Origin: DASSKW01 sp035690065
GTDB taxonomy: Bacteria; Pseudomonadota; Gammaproteobacteria; Natronospirales; REEB76
Assembly: GCA_035690065.1 (NCBI GenBank)
Contig: DASSKW010000028.1
Span: 1-40,061, forward strand
Length of the DNA: 40,061 bases
Reading direction: 5' to 3'
Shown here: positions 1 through 8,033 of the stretch, one piece after another
Layout of the letters: every line of letters starts with the position of its first letter
How positions within the stretch are numbered: the first letter of the stretch is position 1
Notes under the pieces: generated by a model
What the model was told of the DNA's origin: nothing
Databases searched by the model: none
The model's input: the letters and a program-made list of their open reading frames with translations, nothing else
Position numbers and translations under genes: made by a program

Positions 1-1
1 C

Positions 2-208
2 GATCGTGAAGTCGAGGATCAGGCCCGCCGCTTCATCGCGCTGGTGGATGAATTCTATGATCGCAAGGTCAAACTGGCCGCATCCGCTGCTGCGCCAATC
101 ACCGGACTGTATACCGGTAAACGGCTGGCATTCGAATTCCAGCGCACCGCCAGCCGCCTGCAGGAAATGCAGACCCGCGCATACCTGTCCCTGCCACATT
201 TGCCGTAA
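2..208 (+). CDS. zapE: ZapE (AFG1-like) cell-division ATPase, C-terminal fragment
   Basis: Only the last 68 residues are inside the window; the frame is open at the left edge and ends in TAA at 206-208. The visible part reads RRFIALVDEFYDRKVKL, then LYTGKRLAFEFQRTASRL and a final EMQTRAYL. This is the characteristic end of ZapE/AFG1-like P-loop ATPases, where the conserved VDEFYDR and FEFQRT.SRL.EM blocks close the ATPase domain. The family acts at the division ring and in membrane-protein turnover. The Walker motifs lie outside the window. A DUF4826-like gene starts 30 bases downstream on the same strand and may be co-transcribed. The family call rests on this C-terminal signature alone. Confidence 0.82.
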   Translation, partial: DREVEDQARRFIALVDEFYDRKVKLAASAAAPITGLYTGKRLAFEFQRTASRLQEMQTRAYLSLPHLP

Positions 209-238
209 AATTGCATGAATCAGAAATCCGAGGTCATC

Positions 239-715
239 ATGTCTTCAACCGCTCCTTTTGACGAAGCCGCCTTTGCCGAGTGGCACAAGGCCCAGCAGAC
301 CCAGGTCGCCGACTATCTGCGCCAGCTGGAAGTATTCGATACCGACATCACCGGCGAATGGCTGTGGATCATCCCGCATCGCGCCATGCTGGGTCGGGTG
401 CGCCCCAAGGAAGGTGACGGGCCCATGTTGTGGATGATCACCGGCGTGGTGCCAACGGACCACGCTGAGGCTGCTGCAGCAAGTAACTGCCGTGAAGCAG
501 CGCGCTATTTTTCACTCAAATGGCAGATGGAAGCTGCCCGGCTCGAAAAGAGTGGCGGCAAACACAACCCCGCCGAGGGTGTGGACTGGAAGCAGACCAG
601 CGGCAACATCGCAGGTCGCGCCGAATGGCTACACGATCTCACCGAAGACCCGCGCCGCTGGAATCAGGACGGCAGCCCGGTGCAGCGTATTGATCTAGAG
701 GCTTCCCGCAGCTAA
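239..715 (+). CDS. DUF4826-like small cytosolic protein
   Basis: This 158-residue soluble protein has no signal peptide or membrane segment. The centre reads MLWMITGVVPTDHAEA, then NCREAARYFSLKWQMEA, which I recognise as the pattern of the DUF4826 family (W.I.G..PTDH ... AREA.R.FSL.WQ). No biochemical role is established for that family. I chose the ATG at 239 because CCGAGG sits 5 bases upstream; the in-frame ATG at 215 has no Shine-Dalgarno sequence. It follows zapE by 30 bases, so the two may share a transcript, and a strong hairpin follows its stop. The family assignment is from memory of the motif. Confidence 0.7.
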   Translation: MSSTAPFDEAAFAEWHKAQQTQVADYLRQLEVFDTDITGEWLWIIPHRAMLGRVRPKEGDGPMLWMITGVVPTDHAEAAAASNCREAARYFSLKWQMEAARLEKSGGKHNPAEGVDWKQTSGNIAGRAEWLHDLTEDPRRWNQDGSPVQRIDLEASRS

Positions 716-737
716 CCCCGATCACCCTCCAAACAAA

Positions 738-767
738 GAGAGCCGAAGCACTGATGCTTCGGCTCTC
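738..767. terminator. Bidirectional hairpin between convergent genes
   Basis: A perfect 13-bp stem (738-750 with 755-767) closes a 4-base loop. It lies between the plus gene ending at 715 and the minus gene ending at 799. Read on the minus strand it is followed by CTTTGTTTGG, a modest T-rich tail. On the plus strand the tail is not T-rich. It probably serves mainly the minus-strand propeller gene. Confidence 0.7.
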
Positions 768-798
768 CACAGAAATCGAACTGTCTGTAACTTTGAGA

Positions 799-2907
799 TC
801 AACTCAAACGTCGCGGGCGACCGACGATCCCGGCCAACAAGGCCAAAGCCAATAGACCCAGACCGCCACCACCCGAGCCACTGTTCGAGGAACTGCCACC
901 GGAAGAAGAGCCGCCCGAGCTGCTGCTGGAACCGCTTCCAACGTTATATTCCAAGACGTCATAATCAGCGGCTGCAACGTATTGCGAGCCATCCCAGGCG
1001 ATGTCATACACGTCGAAGGCTTGGTCGGTCGTATCGAGCGTCCAAGTCTTCCCATCCGAACTCGAGAGAAAGGCGCCACGCCGTCCGCCGTCATACCTCT
1101 GCCCACCGGCCATAAATTGCGAACCATTCCAGAGCAATGACGACCAGCTAGTGGCGGTCCCCGACGCTATGCCAGATTCTTCTGTCCACTTGACGCCATC
1201 GGTACTCGTCAAAATGACGGTTGACCTATCGGATTTATTGCCGATCGCAACGTAGAGGCCGTTGCCATAGGCAACTGAAGCAATCGTCATATCGGCTGGC
1301 AACCCTGAGGTAGTGACATTCCATGTCGACGCATCTGTTGACGTCGCAATAAATGGTGCATTGTCAGCAGTACCCCATGCGATATACGTATTATTTTCAT
1401 AGGTAAAACCACCACCCTCATATTCACCAGCTCCGAACTGTATCGTCGTGCCGCTGATGTTTATGGAGCCCGCATACTTCCAGGTCTTGCCATCAGCACT
1501 GGTAAACACAGCTGGAAGTGGGTTGGTGGATGTAATAATTGTTCCCACTCCGACGAACCTGCCGCCATCCCATGCCACACCGTAAATAGTCCCGGGTGTG
1601 AATTCGAATGTCCAGGTTTTGCCATCCGGACTCCAAGCGATACCCTCCCCTCCATTTTCCACGGCAACATATTCACCAGAGCCGTAGGTAGCACAGCCCT
1701 TCCCTGTGAACGTATTACGGAGGTCGCTACCAGAAAGAGTATCAGGCCAGGTGACGCCATCGCTACTGGCAATTGATCCGTAATGCCCCGGTATCACAAA
1801 CCTGCCGCCACCCTGCACGATGCATGCCGACAAATTAGTCTGAGGCCCCGTAAACTCGGTTTTCCAATTTACAGCGTCGACGCTGCTGAACACGCCAGTG
1901 TACCCGCCAACGATATAACGACCTGAGCTATATTCGATCGCCGCCGTGCCGAATAAGAGCGATGCCCCACGTGGGGCCAGTTTATGCCCGACCCAGGTAA
2001 CCCCATCGTCACTGGTAACTACGGCTGCATAATTAGCGGTATCAAACCCAGCACCAACGAACTTACCATTCACAAATGCTATCCGCGACATTATCCAAAT
2101 CGGGGCAGAATTATCAGTGTAGAAATTCGACAAATCGTGGGACACCCACGTCACGCCATCGGTGCTGGTATAAACAGCCCCGCCGCCGCCAACCACCCAG
2201 GTGCCATTTCCCCAAGCAGCGTTGTTACCCCACCCTATGAAAACTAACGTGGAATCCGATGGAGGCACAGACTGGGGCGTCCAAGTCGTTCCATCCGGGG
2301 AGGTGATAATTATGCCCGTGGATTGGTTTTCCGTTCCGTCCGCAGCTACAGTGTAATTGTAGCCTATTGCGACGAATTGACTGCCATCTGAGGCAACACC
2401 GGTAAGCGAGGAGCCAGATGTGCTATTAGGAGCGGCCAGACCCGACGATACCGGCGTCCATGAATGTCCATTGGTACTGCGAAGCACGCTCGAACCAGCA
2501 TCACCTACCACGAGATAGATCCCTTTACCATAGGTAACCGCGGACCACTCATTATCGGGGTCCGGCGCATACCGAACGATCCAGGTCTTGCCGTCAACAC
2601 TTGTAATGACGCCGTCACCGACCGCAATAAATTGGGAACCATCCCAGATGACATCGTTGTAATACACCGAGGCTTCGGATGGAAGGCTGGCACGCTGCCA
2701 GGATTGCAGGTCATTGCTCGTCCAGATGCCATTGGATCCGGCGGCGACATGCAATGTGCCGTTCGTCGCCATACCGCGGATTGCGACCGAACTGCGTACC
2801 GATTGCCAGCTGCTGGCAGCATGCGCGGTCATACAGGCTCCAGTGAACACGAGGCACAAACAAGCGAACACGACCGTGCGTGCAGAACGGCGTTTGAATA
2901 CTGTCAT
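799..2907 (-). CDS. Secreted Asp-box (BNR) propeller with GlyGly-CTERM-like tail
   Basis: The 702-residue protein begins with a signal peptide (basic N-terminus, hydrophobic core, likely cleavage after AHA near residue 30). The body carries about 13 Asp-box-like motifs of the form S.DG.TW (for example TSVDGKTW, TSPDGTTW, TSADGKTW) spaced roughly 50 residues apart, as in BNR/sialidase-type beta-propellers. The end is a Ser/Gly-rich linker, a hydrophobic stretch LGLLALALLAGIVG and a basic RPRR. That order matches GlyGly-CTERM sorting signals, which rhombosortase processes. A surface or secreted role is inferred; no catalytic residues or substrate can be named. Base composition is lower in GC than the neighbours: one 60-base row at 1381 counts 40% GC. 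GGGG lies upstream of the ATG. Confidence 0.8.
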   Translation of the reverse strand: MTVFKRRSARTVVFACLCLVFTGACMTAHAASSWQSVRSSVAIRGMATNGTLHVAAGSNGIWTSNDLQSWQRASLPSEASVYYNDVIWDGSQFIAVGDGVITSVDGKTWIVRYAPDPDNEWSAVTYGKGIYLVVGDAGSSVLRSTNGHSWTPVSSGLAAPNSTSGSSLTGVASDGSQFVAIGYNYTVAADGTENQSTGIIITSPDGTTWTPQSVPPSDSTLVFIGWGNNAAWGNGTWVVGGGGAVYTSTDGVTWVSHDLSNFYTDNSAPIWIMSRIAFVNGKFVGAGFDTANYAAVVTSDDGVTWVGHKLAPRGASLLFGTAAIEYSSGRYIVGGYTGVFSSVDAVNWKTEFTGPQTNLSACIVQGGGRFVIPGHYGSIASSDGVTWPDTLSGSDLRNTFTGKGCATYGSGEYVAVENGGEGIAWSPDGKTWTFEFTPGTIYGVAWDGGRFVGVGTIITSTNPLPAVFTSADGKTWKYAGSINISGTTIQFGAGEYEGGGFTYENNTYIAWGTADNAPFIATSTDASTWNVTTSGLPADMTIASVAYGNGLYVAIGNKSDRSTVILTSTDGVKWTEESGIASGTATSWSSLLWNGSQFMAGGQRYDGGRRGAFLSSSDGKTWTLDTTDQAFDVYDIAWDGSQYVAAADYDVLEYNVGSGSSSSSGGSSSGGSSSNSGSGGGGLGLLALALLAGIVGRPRRLS

Positions 2908-3107
2908 GGTGAAATCCCCGATTGAATTAATTCAGTCAAATGTCCCTATAATCTGAGGGTCCGCAAGCGCCGTCCGTTCCAGAGGCCCCATGAGCAGATT
3001 CTAATCCAGGCCTCGGTAGCAGGCAATGACCTGCAAATCCCAATCTCGGCCAGTAGTCGCACACCCCGATCCGGGTCTTGGCCGGGCTAATACCCGTTTC
3101 GCGTCAA

Positions 3108-3752
3108 TTACTGCGCATCGGGTTGTCGTTCGGGAGCAGCCATCGAGAACGCCTCCAGTTTCAGGCACTCATCATCAATGCGTTTGATGGTAGGGAACGA
3201 TTCCATATCCACCTCGAAGCGCCTGGCGTTAAAAACCTGGGGCACCAGGCATAGATCGGCCAGTGTCGGCTGATCGCCGTGACAGAACCTGCCGGTTGAA
3301 GGATTGGCAGCCAGCGATTTCTCCAGCGCCGTAAAGCCTTCTATGACCCAGTGCCGATACCATTTCCTGCGGCCGTTCTCATCCACGCCGAATTCCTTTT
3401 CCAGATACTTGAGAATTCGCAGATTGTTGACCGGATGAATTTCACAGGCCACGATCTGGGCCAGTGCGCGTACCCGCGCGCGCCCGGCGGCATCCTTCGG
3501 CAATAGCGATGGTTCGGGATGTGTCTCATCGAGATATTCGATGATGGCGAGGGATTGGGTCAGCACCTGTCCGTCATCGACTAATGCTGGTACCAGTCCC
3601 TGCGGATTCAGCTTCAGGTATTCCGGCTTATGGTGCTGACCGCCGTCCTTCACCAGATGCACGTAACGGTAATCCGCCTGCAGTCCTTTCAGATTGAGTG
3701 CGATGCGTACCCGATAGGCGGCTGAGGAACGGAAGTAAGTATAAAACTCCAT
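3108..3752 (-). CDS. maiA: Maleylacetoacetate isomerase (zeta-class GST)
   Basis: The enzyme isomerises maleylacetoacetate to fumarylacetoacetate with glutathione, the penultimate step of tyrosine degradation in the cytosol. The 214-residue length is normal for the family. The N-terminal thioredoxin-like domain has the active-site block FRSSAAYRVRIALNLKG (residues 7-23); zeta GSTs typically have SS.SYRVRIAL. LNPQGLVPALVDDG and the SLAIIEYLDE glutathione-site segment follow. The C-terminal half is the helical GST domain, with QPTLADLCLVPQ. The start has AAGGA upstream. It is the last gene of the minus-strand cluster, 102 bases after fahA. Its place next to fahA and hmgA makes the isomerase role much more likely than a general GST. 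Confidence 0.95.
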   Translation of the reverse strand: MEFYTYFRSSAAYRVRIALNLKGLQADYRYVHLVKDGGQHHKPEYLKLNPQGLVPALVDDGQVLTQSLAIIEYLDETHPEPSLLPKDAAGRARVRALAQIVACEIHPVNNLRILKYLEKEFGVDENGRRKWYRHWVIEGFTALEKSLAANPSTGRFCHGDQPTLADLCLVPQVFNARRFEVDMESFPTIKRIDDECLKLEAFSMAAPERQPDAQ

Positions 3753-3771
3753 ATATTCCTTATGGTCTTTT

Positions 3772-3851
3772 TGCAGGTTGGACTGAACACAGTGATACCC
3801 AACACGGACCTGGGGCTACTGTTGGGGTCCGAAGACTCACCCCAACCTGCA
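3772..3851. repeat. Long-range inverted repeat in the fahA-maiA spacer
   Basis: A perfect 10-bp inverted repeat (TGCAGGTTGG at 3772-3781, CCAACCTGCA at 3842-3851) encloses 60 bases. A second 6-bp pair, CCCAAC at 3798-3803 and GTTGGG at 3821-3826, is nested inside. On the transcript this could fold into a stem between fahA and maiA. It could be a processing, stabilising or partial-termination element. No T-tract directly follows the folded element, and no function is proven. Confidence 0.45.
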
Positions 3852-3854
3852 TCA

Positions 3855-4832
3855 TCAATATTTCTCGACCACTTGCTCAATCGCACCAAATATCGAAGCG
3901 CCGCCCTGGTCCAACATTTCAATTCGCACCTTGTCGCCGAATTGCATGAACGGCGTCCTGGCCTTGCCTTCCCTGATGATCTCCAGCACCCGCTTCTCGG
4001 CCAGACAGGATGAACCTTTCGATTCATCCTGATTCGCGATGGTGCCGGAACCGATGAGGGTGCCTGCGGACAACGGCCGGGTCTTGGCCGCATGCGCGAC
4101 CAGCCGCGGGAAATTGAACTGCATGTCCACACCTGCATTCGGTTCGCCGAACAGCTTCCCGTTCAGATGTGTGATCAGCGGCAGGTGTACCTTGCCATCT
4201 TTCCACGCATCGCCCAATTCATCCGGCGTCACCGCCACTGGCGACAATGCCGAACGCGGCTTGCTCTGCAGGAAGCCGAAGCCCTTGCCGAGTTCCGCTG
4301 GGATCAGATTGCGCAGCGACACATCATTGATGAGCAGGATCAGCCTGATGTGCTTGGCCGCCGCTTCCGGCGTCACGCCCATCGGCACATCGTCCACCAC
4401 CACGCCGACTTCAGACTCGAAATCGATGCCATAGTCTTCGCTGGCCATCCGGACCGGCTCGGTGGGCGACAGGAAGCCATCACTGACCGCCTGATACATG
4501 AGCGGATCGTCGAGGAAACTCGGTGGCATCTCGGCGCCGCGCGCCTTGCGTACCCGTTCGACGTGGGCGAGATACGCGCTGCCGTCCACAAATTGTGGCG
4601 CGCGCGGCAACACCGCTGCGAACTGCGAGGGATCCAGATTGAACGCACCCTCAACCTTGCCGGCTTCGAGCGCTTCGGATACCGCGCGCAACTTGGGCCC
4701 CACTGTGGCCCAGTTTTCCAGCGCCTGCTGCAACGTCGCGGCGATCTCCGGCACTTTGACAGCGCTCCGAAGGTTTTTATCAACGACAATCAACCTGCCG
4801 TCACGGCCACTCTTCAACGAAGCAAGTTTCAT
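3855..4832 (-). CDS. fahA: Fumarylacetoacetase (fumarylacetoacetate hydrolase)
   Basis: This enzyme hydrolyses fumarylacetoacetate to fumarate and acetoacetate, the last step of tyrosine breakdown. At 325 residues it is the short bacterial form. An N-terminal domain is followed by the FAH fold. Visible family blocks are EDYGIDFESEVGVVVDDVP (around residues 132-150, with metal-binding acidic residues), LLINDVSLRNLIP, GFGFLQSKPRSALSPVAVTPDELG and GTLIGSGTIANQDESKGSSCL. The last matches the G.G.GTI.N....S.CLAE active-site region. It lies 27 bases after hmgA and clearly forms one unit with it. A CCGGAG sequence precedes the ATG. Confidence 0.95.
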   Translation of the reverse strand: MKLASLKSGRDGRLIVVDKNLRSAVKVPEIAATLQQALENWATVGPKLRAVSEALEAGKVEGAFNLDPSQFAAVLPRAPQFVDGSAYLAHVERVRKARGAEMPPSFLDDPLMYQAVSDGFLSPTEPVRMASEDYGIDFESEVGVVVDDVPMGVTPEAAAKHIRLILLINDVSLRNLIPAELGKGFGFLQSKPRSALSPVAVTPDELGDAWKDGKVHLPLITHLNGKLFGEPNAGVDMQFNFPRLVAHAAKTRPLSAGTLIGSGTIANQDESKGSSCLAEKRVLEIIREGKARTPFMQFGDKVRIEMLDQGGASIFGAIEQVVEKY

Positions 4833-4859
4833 TCAAAACTCCGGGTATTCAATGATTTG

Positions 4860-6218
4860 TCAGCGCTTTTTAGGATCAAAGTGCTTCTTTATCCCCTGCC
4901 AGCATTCGTAATAGTCACTTTGCAGTTCCTTCGCTTCCAGCGCCTGCTTGACCGGCCGGATCACGGCGCGGGTCTCGAACATGAAGGCCATGGTCTCGGT
5001 GACATGTTGCGGTTTGGCGGTGTCGGTCGCCACCGCTTTTTCGTAACTGGCCGCATCGGGGCCGTGCCCGCTCATGCAGTTGTGCAATGAGGCGCCGCCG
5101 GGCACGAAGCCGCCGCTCTTGCCGCCTTCTTTCGCGTCGTACACGCCCGTGATCAGGCCCATGAATTCGGATGCGACGTTGCGGTGGAACCAGGGCGGAC
5201 GGAAGGTGTTCTCCGCCACCAGCCAGCGCGGCGGAAAGATTGCGAGATCCATGTTGGCAGTGCCGGGGGTGTCGCTCTGCGAGGTCATCACCGTGAAGAT
5301 GGACGGATCGGGATGATCGAAACTGATGGAACCGATGGTGTTGAAACGGGTGAGATCATATTTGTACGGTGCGTAGTTGCCGTGCCAGCCGACCACGTCG
5401 AGCGGCGAATGATCGATCCCGGCGGACCACAAGCGGCCCTGGAATTTTCCGATCAACTCTAACTTGCCCTCGACATCTTCATACGCCGCAACCGGATACA
5501 GAAAATCCCGCGCATTGGCGAGCGAGTTGGAACCGATCGGGCCGAGTTCCGGCAAACGCAACAGCGCACCGAAATTCTCCGCCACATATCCGCGCGCGGT
5601 CTCATCCAGCAATTCCACACGAAAGCGGACACCGCGCGGGATCGCCGCAATTTCAAGCGGACTCACCTGCAACACACCGAGTTCCGTGGCGATCCGCAAA
5701 CGGCCCTGTTGCGGCACGATCAGCAGCTCGCCATCGGCATCGTAGAAGAACCGGTTCTGCATCGAGCGGTTGGCGGCATAGATATGGATGCCGATGCCGC
5801 TTTGCGATGCAGCACTGCCGTTGCCGGCCAGGGTCATCAGACCATCGATGAAATCAGTCGGCTTGGCCGGTGCCTCGAACGGGCTCCAACGCAACTGATT
5901 GGGGCTTGCCGGTATTTCATCGAAGCGATTATGAAACCGGCCTTCCGGCATCGCCTTGAACGGCTTGTGCATCGCTGCCGGACGGATGCGGTATAGCCAA
6001 CTGCGCCGATTGCTGTGACGCGGTGCAGTGAACGCGGTGCCGGACAGCTGTTCGGCGTATAACCCATACGGAACTTTCTGCGGTGAGTTCTGGCCGGCCG
6101 GCAACACACCGGGGAGCGCCTCGGTCGCAAATTCGTTACCGAAACCGGATTGGTACTGATAAGTGTCGGCCGGCACCGCTGCTGACTTGGGTTCGATGGC
6201 GCTCAGTTTTTGACTCAT
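4860..6218 (-). CDS. hmgA: Homogentisate 1,2-dioxygenase
   Basis: The enzyme opens the aromatic ring of homogentisate to give maleylacetoacetate, using Fe(II) and oxygen. The 452-residue protein starts with the family block YQSGFGNEFATEALPG, then FTAPRHSNRRSWLYRIRP. The iron ligands can be read by alignment with the human enzyme: His345 (WFHRN), Glu351 (SEFMG) and His385 (SGHGPD). The loop between Glu and the last His is four residues longer than in the human protein. I chose the ATG at 6218, with AGAGG about 8 bases upstream, over the in-frame TTG six bases earlier. It is the first of three tightly spaced genes (hmgA, fahA, maiA). Upstream lies a 270-bp repeat-rich spacer and the GIY-YIG gene. 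Confidence 0.97.
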   Translation of the reverse strand: MSQKLSAIEPKSAAVPADTYQYQSGFGNEFATEALPGVLPAGQNSPQKVPYGLYAEQLSGTAFTAPRHSNRRSWLYRIRPAAMHKPFKAMPEGRFHNRFDEIPASPNQLRWSPFEAPAKPTDFIDGLMTLAGNGSAASQSGIGIHIYAANRSMQNRFFYDADGELLIVPQQGRLRIATELGVLQVSPLEIAAIPRGVRFRVELLDETARGYVAENFGALLRLPELGPIGSNSLANARDFLYPVAAYEDVEGKLELIGKFQGRLWSAGIDHSPLDVVGWHGNYAPYKYDLTRFNTIGSISFDHPDPSIFTVMTSQSDTPGTANMDLAIFPPRWLVAENTFRPPWFHRNVASEFMGLITGVYDAKEGGKSGGFVPGGASLHNCMSGHGPDAASYEKAVATDTAKPQHVTETMAFMFETRAVIRPVKQALEAKELQSDYYECWQGIKKHFDPKKR

Positions 6219-6326
6219 GTTCAACGCCTCTGAAAATCTCTACCTGATTCTTTAATGCCTTCTCTCATTTTAAGAGAGGTCCCAGTCTTTACTCCCCTCT
6301 CCCTCCGGGAAGGTGGCAAGTCTCGT

Positions 6327-6373
6327 CGTTCCCTTTCGACTTCGCCGCTACGCGGCTACGCTCAGGACGAACG
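6327..6373 (+). repeat. REP-like palindromic repeat, copy A
   Basis: The sequence begins CGTTC and ends GAACG, with the core TTCGACTTCGCC, a GC-rich palindrome CCGCTACGCGG, then CTACGCTCAGGACGAACG. It shares the arms TTCGAC.TC.CC and TACGCTCAG..CGAACG with copies B and C. Copies A and C point the same way; B is inverted. It lies between hmgA and the GIY-YIG gene. Confidence 0.75.
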
Positions 6374-6441
6374 GACTAGCTGATAATCTTCTCACTCCAC
6401 CATCTCCCGTTACGAGAGTGGTTGGCATCCAACCTCCATTC

Positions 6442-6479
6442 CGTTCGCGCTGAGCGTAGTCCGGAGGACGAAGTCGAAG
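6442..6479 (-). repeat. REP-like palindromic repeat, copy B (inverted)
   Basis: On the minus strand it reads CTTCGACTTCGTCCTCCG, then GACTACGCTCAGCGCGAACG. It is the inverted counterpart of copies A and C. It ends 10 bases from the stop codon of the GIY-YIG gene and so forms that gene's downstream flank. Confidence 0.75.
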
Positions 6480-6489
6480 CGCCGTAAAA

Positions 6490-6783
6490 CTAACGCTCAT
6501 GCTTGTGTTTGCCTTTCGCAAGCCTGCTTACAGCAGCCCAATCTCCAGCCATATAGGCGAATTTCTTGGCGCGATTCCAACCTTTCAGCTTTCTTTCCAT
6601 AGTCAGCGTTTCCTCGCGCGTTTCAAACTCTTCCACATGCAGCAATTTCAGTGGGTGACGGCTCGCCGTGTAGGAGCTCGCCTTACCGTCGTCATGTTGC
6701 TGCATACGCCGGTCCAAATCATCCGTATGACCGATATAAATCGTCCCGTCCGCGCACTCAAGAATGTACAAACTAAAAGCCAT
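6490..6783 (-). CDS. Small GIY-YIG nuclease-domain protein
   Basis: This 97-residue single-domain protein starts MAFSLYILECADGTIYIG. The LYIL and YIG pair with the following HTDDLDRRMQQH is the GIY-YIG catalytic core, with the conserved Arg and His. The ERKLKGWNRAKKFAYMAGDW segment holds the family's conserved Glu and the K.W.R..K. block of YhbQ/UPF0213-like proteins. I chose the ATG at 6783; an in-frame GTG at 6801 would add six residues. Its stop is 10 bases from REP copy B, and copy C begins 20 bases upstream of its ATG. It breaks the otherwise continuous tyrosine operon, so it looks like a later arrival. Nuclease activity is inferred from the motifs; substrate unknown. Confidence 0.85.
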   Translation of the reverse strand: MAFSLYILECADGTIYIGHTDDLDRRMQQHDDGKASSYTASRHPLKLLHVEEFETREETLTMERKLKGWNRAKKFAYMAGDWAAVSRLAKGKHKHER

Positions 6784-6802
6784 CCTTGGTCTATCCTTCA
6801 CC

Positions 6803-6842
6803 CTTCGACCTCACCGCTGCGCGGTTACGCTCAGGGCGAACG
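6803..6842 (+). repeat. REP-like palindromic repeat, copy C
   Basis: It reads CTTCGACCTCACCGCTGCGC, then GGTTACGCTCAGGGCGAACG, close to copy A and inverted relative to copy B. It lies between the GIY-YIG start and the end of hppD, so B and C act as an inverted pair around the GIY-YIG gene. Confidence 0.75.
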
Positions 6843-6861
6843 GGGCTTTTTTAATTCGCCG

Positions 6862-7950
6862 TCACAACACTCCGCGCTTCATCTGATCCCGCTCGATGGA
6901 TTCAAACAGCGCCTGGAAATTGCCTTCGCCGAAACCCTGGTTGCCCTTGCGCTGGATGATCTCGAAGAACACCGGCCCGATGCAGTTCTGGGTGAATATC
7001 TGCAGCAACAATTGCTTCCTGGTCTCGCGATCGGCGTCGATCAGGATCTTGTTCTTCGTCAGCCGCGGCACGTCTTCGCCGTGATTCGGGATACGCTCAT
7101 CGACCATCTCGAAATAGGCGTCCGGGGTGTCCAGGAATTCGACATGCTTACCGCGCATGGCTTCCACGGATGCATAGATGTCGTCGGTGAACAGCGCGAT
7201 GTGCTGGATGCCTTCACCCTTGTACTCGTCCAGGTACTCGTTGATCTGGCTCTTCGGGTCGTTCGATTCGTTGAGCGGGATGCGCACCATGCCGTCCGGT
7301 GCCGTCATGGCTTTCGAGATCAGGCCGGTCTTGGCGCCCTTGATGTCGAAGTAACGGATCTCGCGGAAGTTGAACAGGTCCGCATAGAACTTGGCGAACT
7401 TTTCCATGTTGCCGAAATAGAGATTGTGGGTCAGGTGATCGACGAAGGTCAGACCGAAACCTTTCGGATGCTTGTCCACGCCCGGCAGGTACTCGAATTC
7501 GGCGTCGTAAACCGAACCCTTGTCGCCATAGTGATCAATCAGATACAGCATGCTGCCGCCGATGCCTTTGATCACCGGCGTATTGACCGCCTTGGTGGAC
7601 TCCAGCTCGTTGATTGCTTCGCCGCCTTTCTTGAGCGCCTGTTCGCGCACATGCGTAGCGGGCTTGCTGAAACGGATGGCAAACCCACAGGCGCAGGGGC
7701 CATGCTTGGCAGCGAATGCAGCAGCGAAGGAATTCGCTTCCTCGTTGACGAGAAAATTGCAGTCACCCTGACGATACAGCGTGATCTTGCGTTGCTTGTG
7801 CCTGGCGACCGGGGTGAAGCCCAGGCGCGGGAACAAGTCATGCAGGAGCCTCGCATCCGGGGCCGCGAATTCCACGAATTCGAAGCCGTCCACCCCCATC
7901 GGGTTCTCGAACTGCACCGGTTTCATGCCGATATTGGGCTGGGCATTCAT
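6862..7950 (-). CDS. hppD: 4-Hydroxyphenylpyruvate dioxygenase
   Basis: The enzyme converts 4-hydroxyphenylpyruvate to homogentisate with Fe(II) and oxygen, feeding hmgA. The length of 362 residues is typical. Two vicinal-oxygen-chelate domains are present. The iron triad is visible: His172 (VDHLTHN), His250 (GEGIQHIA) and Glu330 (GPVFFEIIQRKG). The C-terminal RKGNQGFGEGNFQALFESIE is the standard product-site helix. The start is well supported by AGGAGGAGAGG just before the ATG. It follows the POT transporter by 83 bases and is separated from hmgA by the GIY-YIG/repeat block. A tyrosine aminotransferase is not in the window. Confidence 0.97.
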   Translation of the reverse strand: MNAQPNIGMKPVQFENPMGVDGFEFVEFAAPDARLLHDLFPRLGFTPVARHKQRKITLYRQGDCNFLVNEEANSFAAAFAAKHGPCACGFAIRFSKPATHVREQALKKGGEAINELESTKAVNTPVIKGIGGSMLYLIDHYGDKGSVYDAEFEYLPGVDKHPKGFGLTFVDHLTHNLYFGNMEKFAKFYADLFNFREIRYFDIKGAKTGLISKAMTAPDGMVRIPLNESNDPKSQINEYLDEYKGEGIQHIALFTDDIYASVEAMRGKHVEFLDTPDAYFEMVDERIPNHGEDVPRLTKNKILIDADRETRKQLLLQIFTQNCIGPVFFEIIQRKGNQGFGEGNFQALFESIERDQMKRGVL

Positions 7951-8033
7951 GTCCTCTCCTCCTGCTGCATCGCGTTGATTCTCAAACGGTCATTATACTG
8001 CCCAGCCCCAGCACAGCCTAAATAGCGGATGCC

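Noticed and set aside
2922..2952. Plus-strand TTGAAT-19 bp-TATAAT promoter-like pair
   Set aside because: The spacer is long and no plus-strand gene follows. It may be a chance match or an unproven antisense start.
4092..5090. A 332-residue plus-strand open frame
   Set aside because: It is antisense to fahA and the end of hmgA, both firmly identified.
6499..8025. A 508-residue plus-strand open frame
   Set aside because: It is antisense to the GIY-YIG gene and hppD, both with clear catalytic motifs. Its length comes from high GC content.
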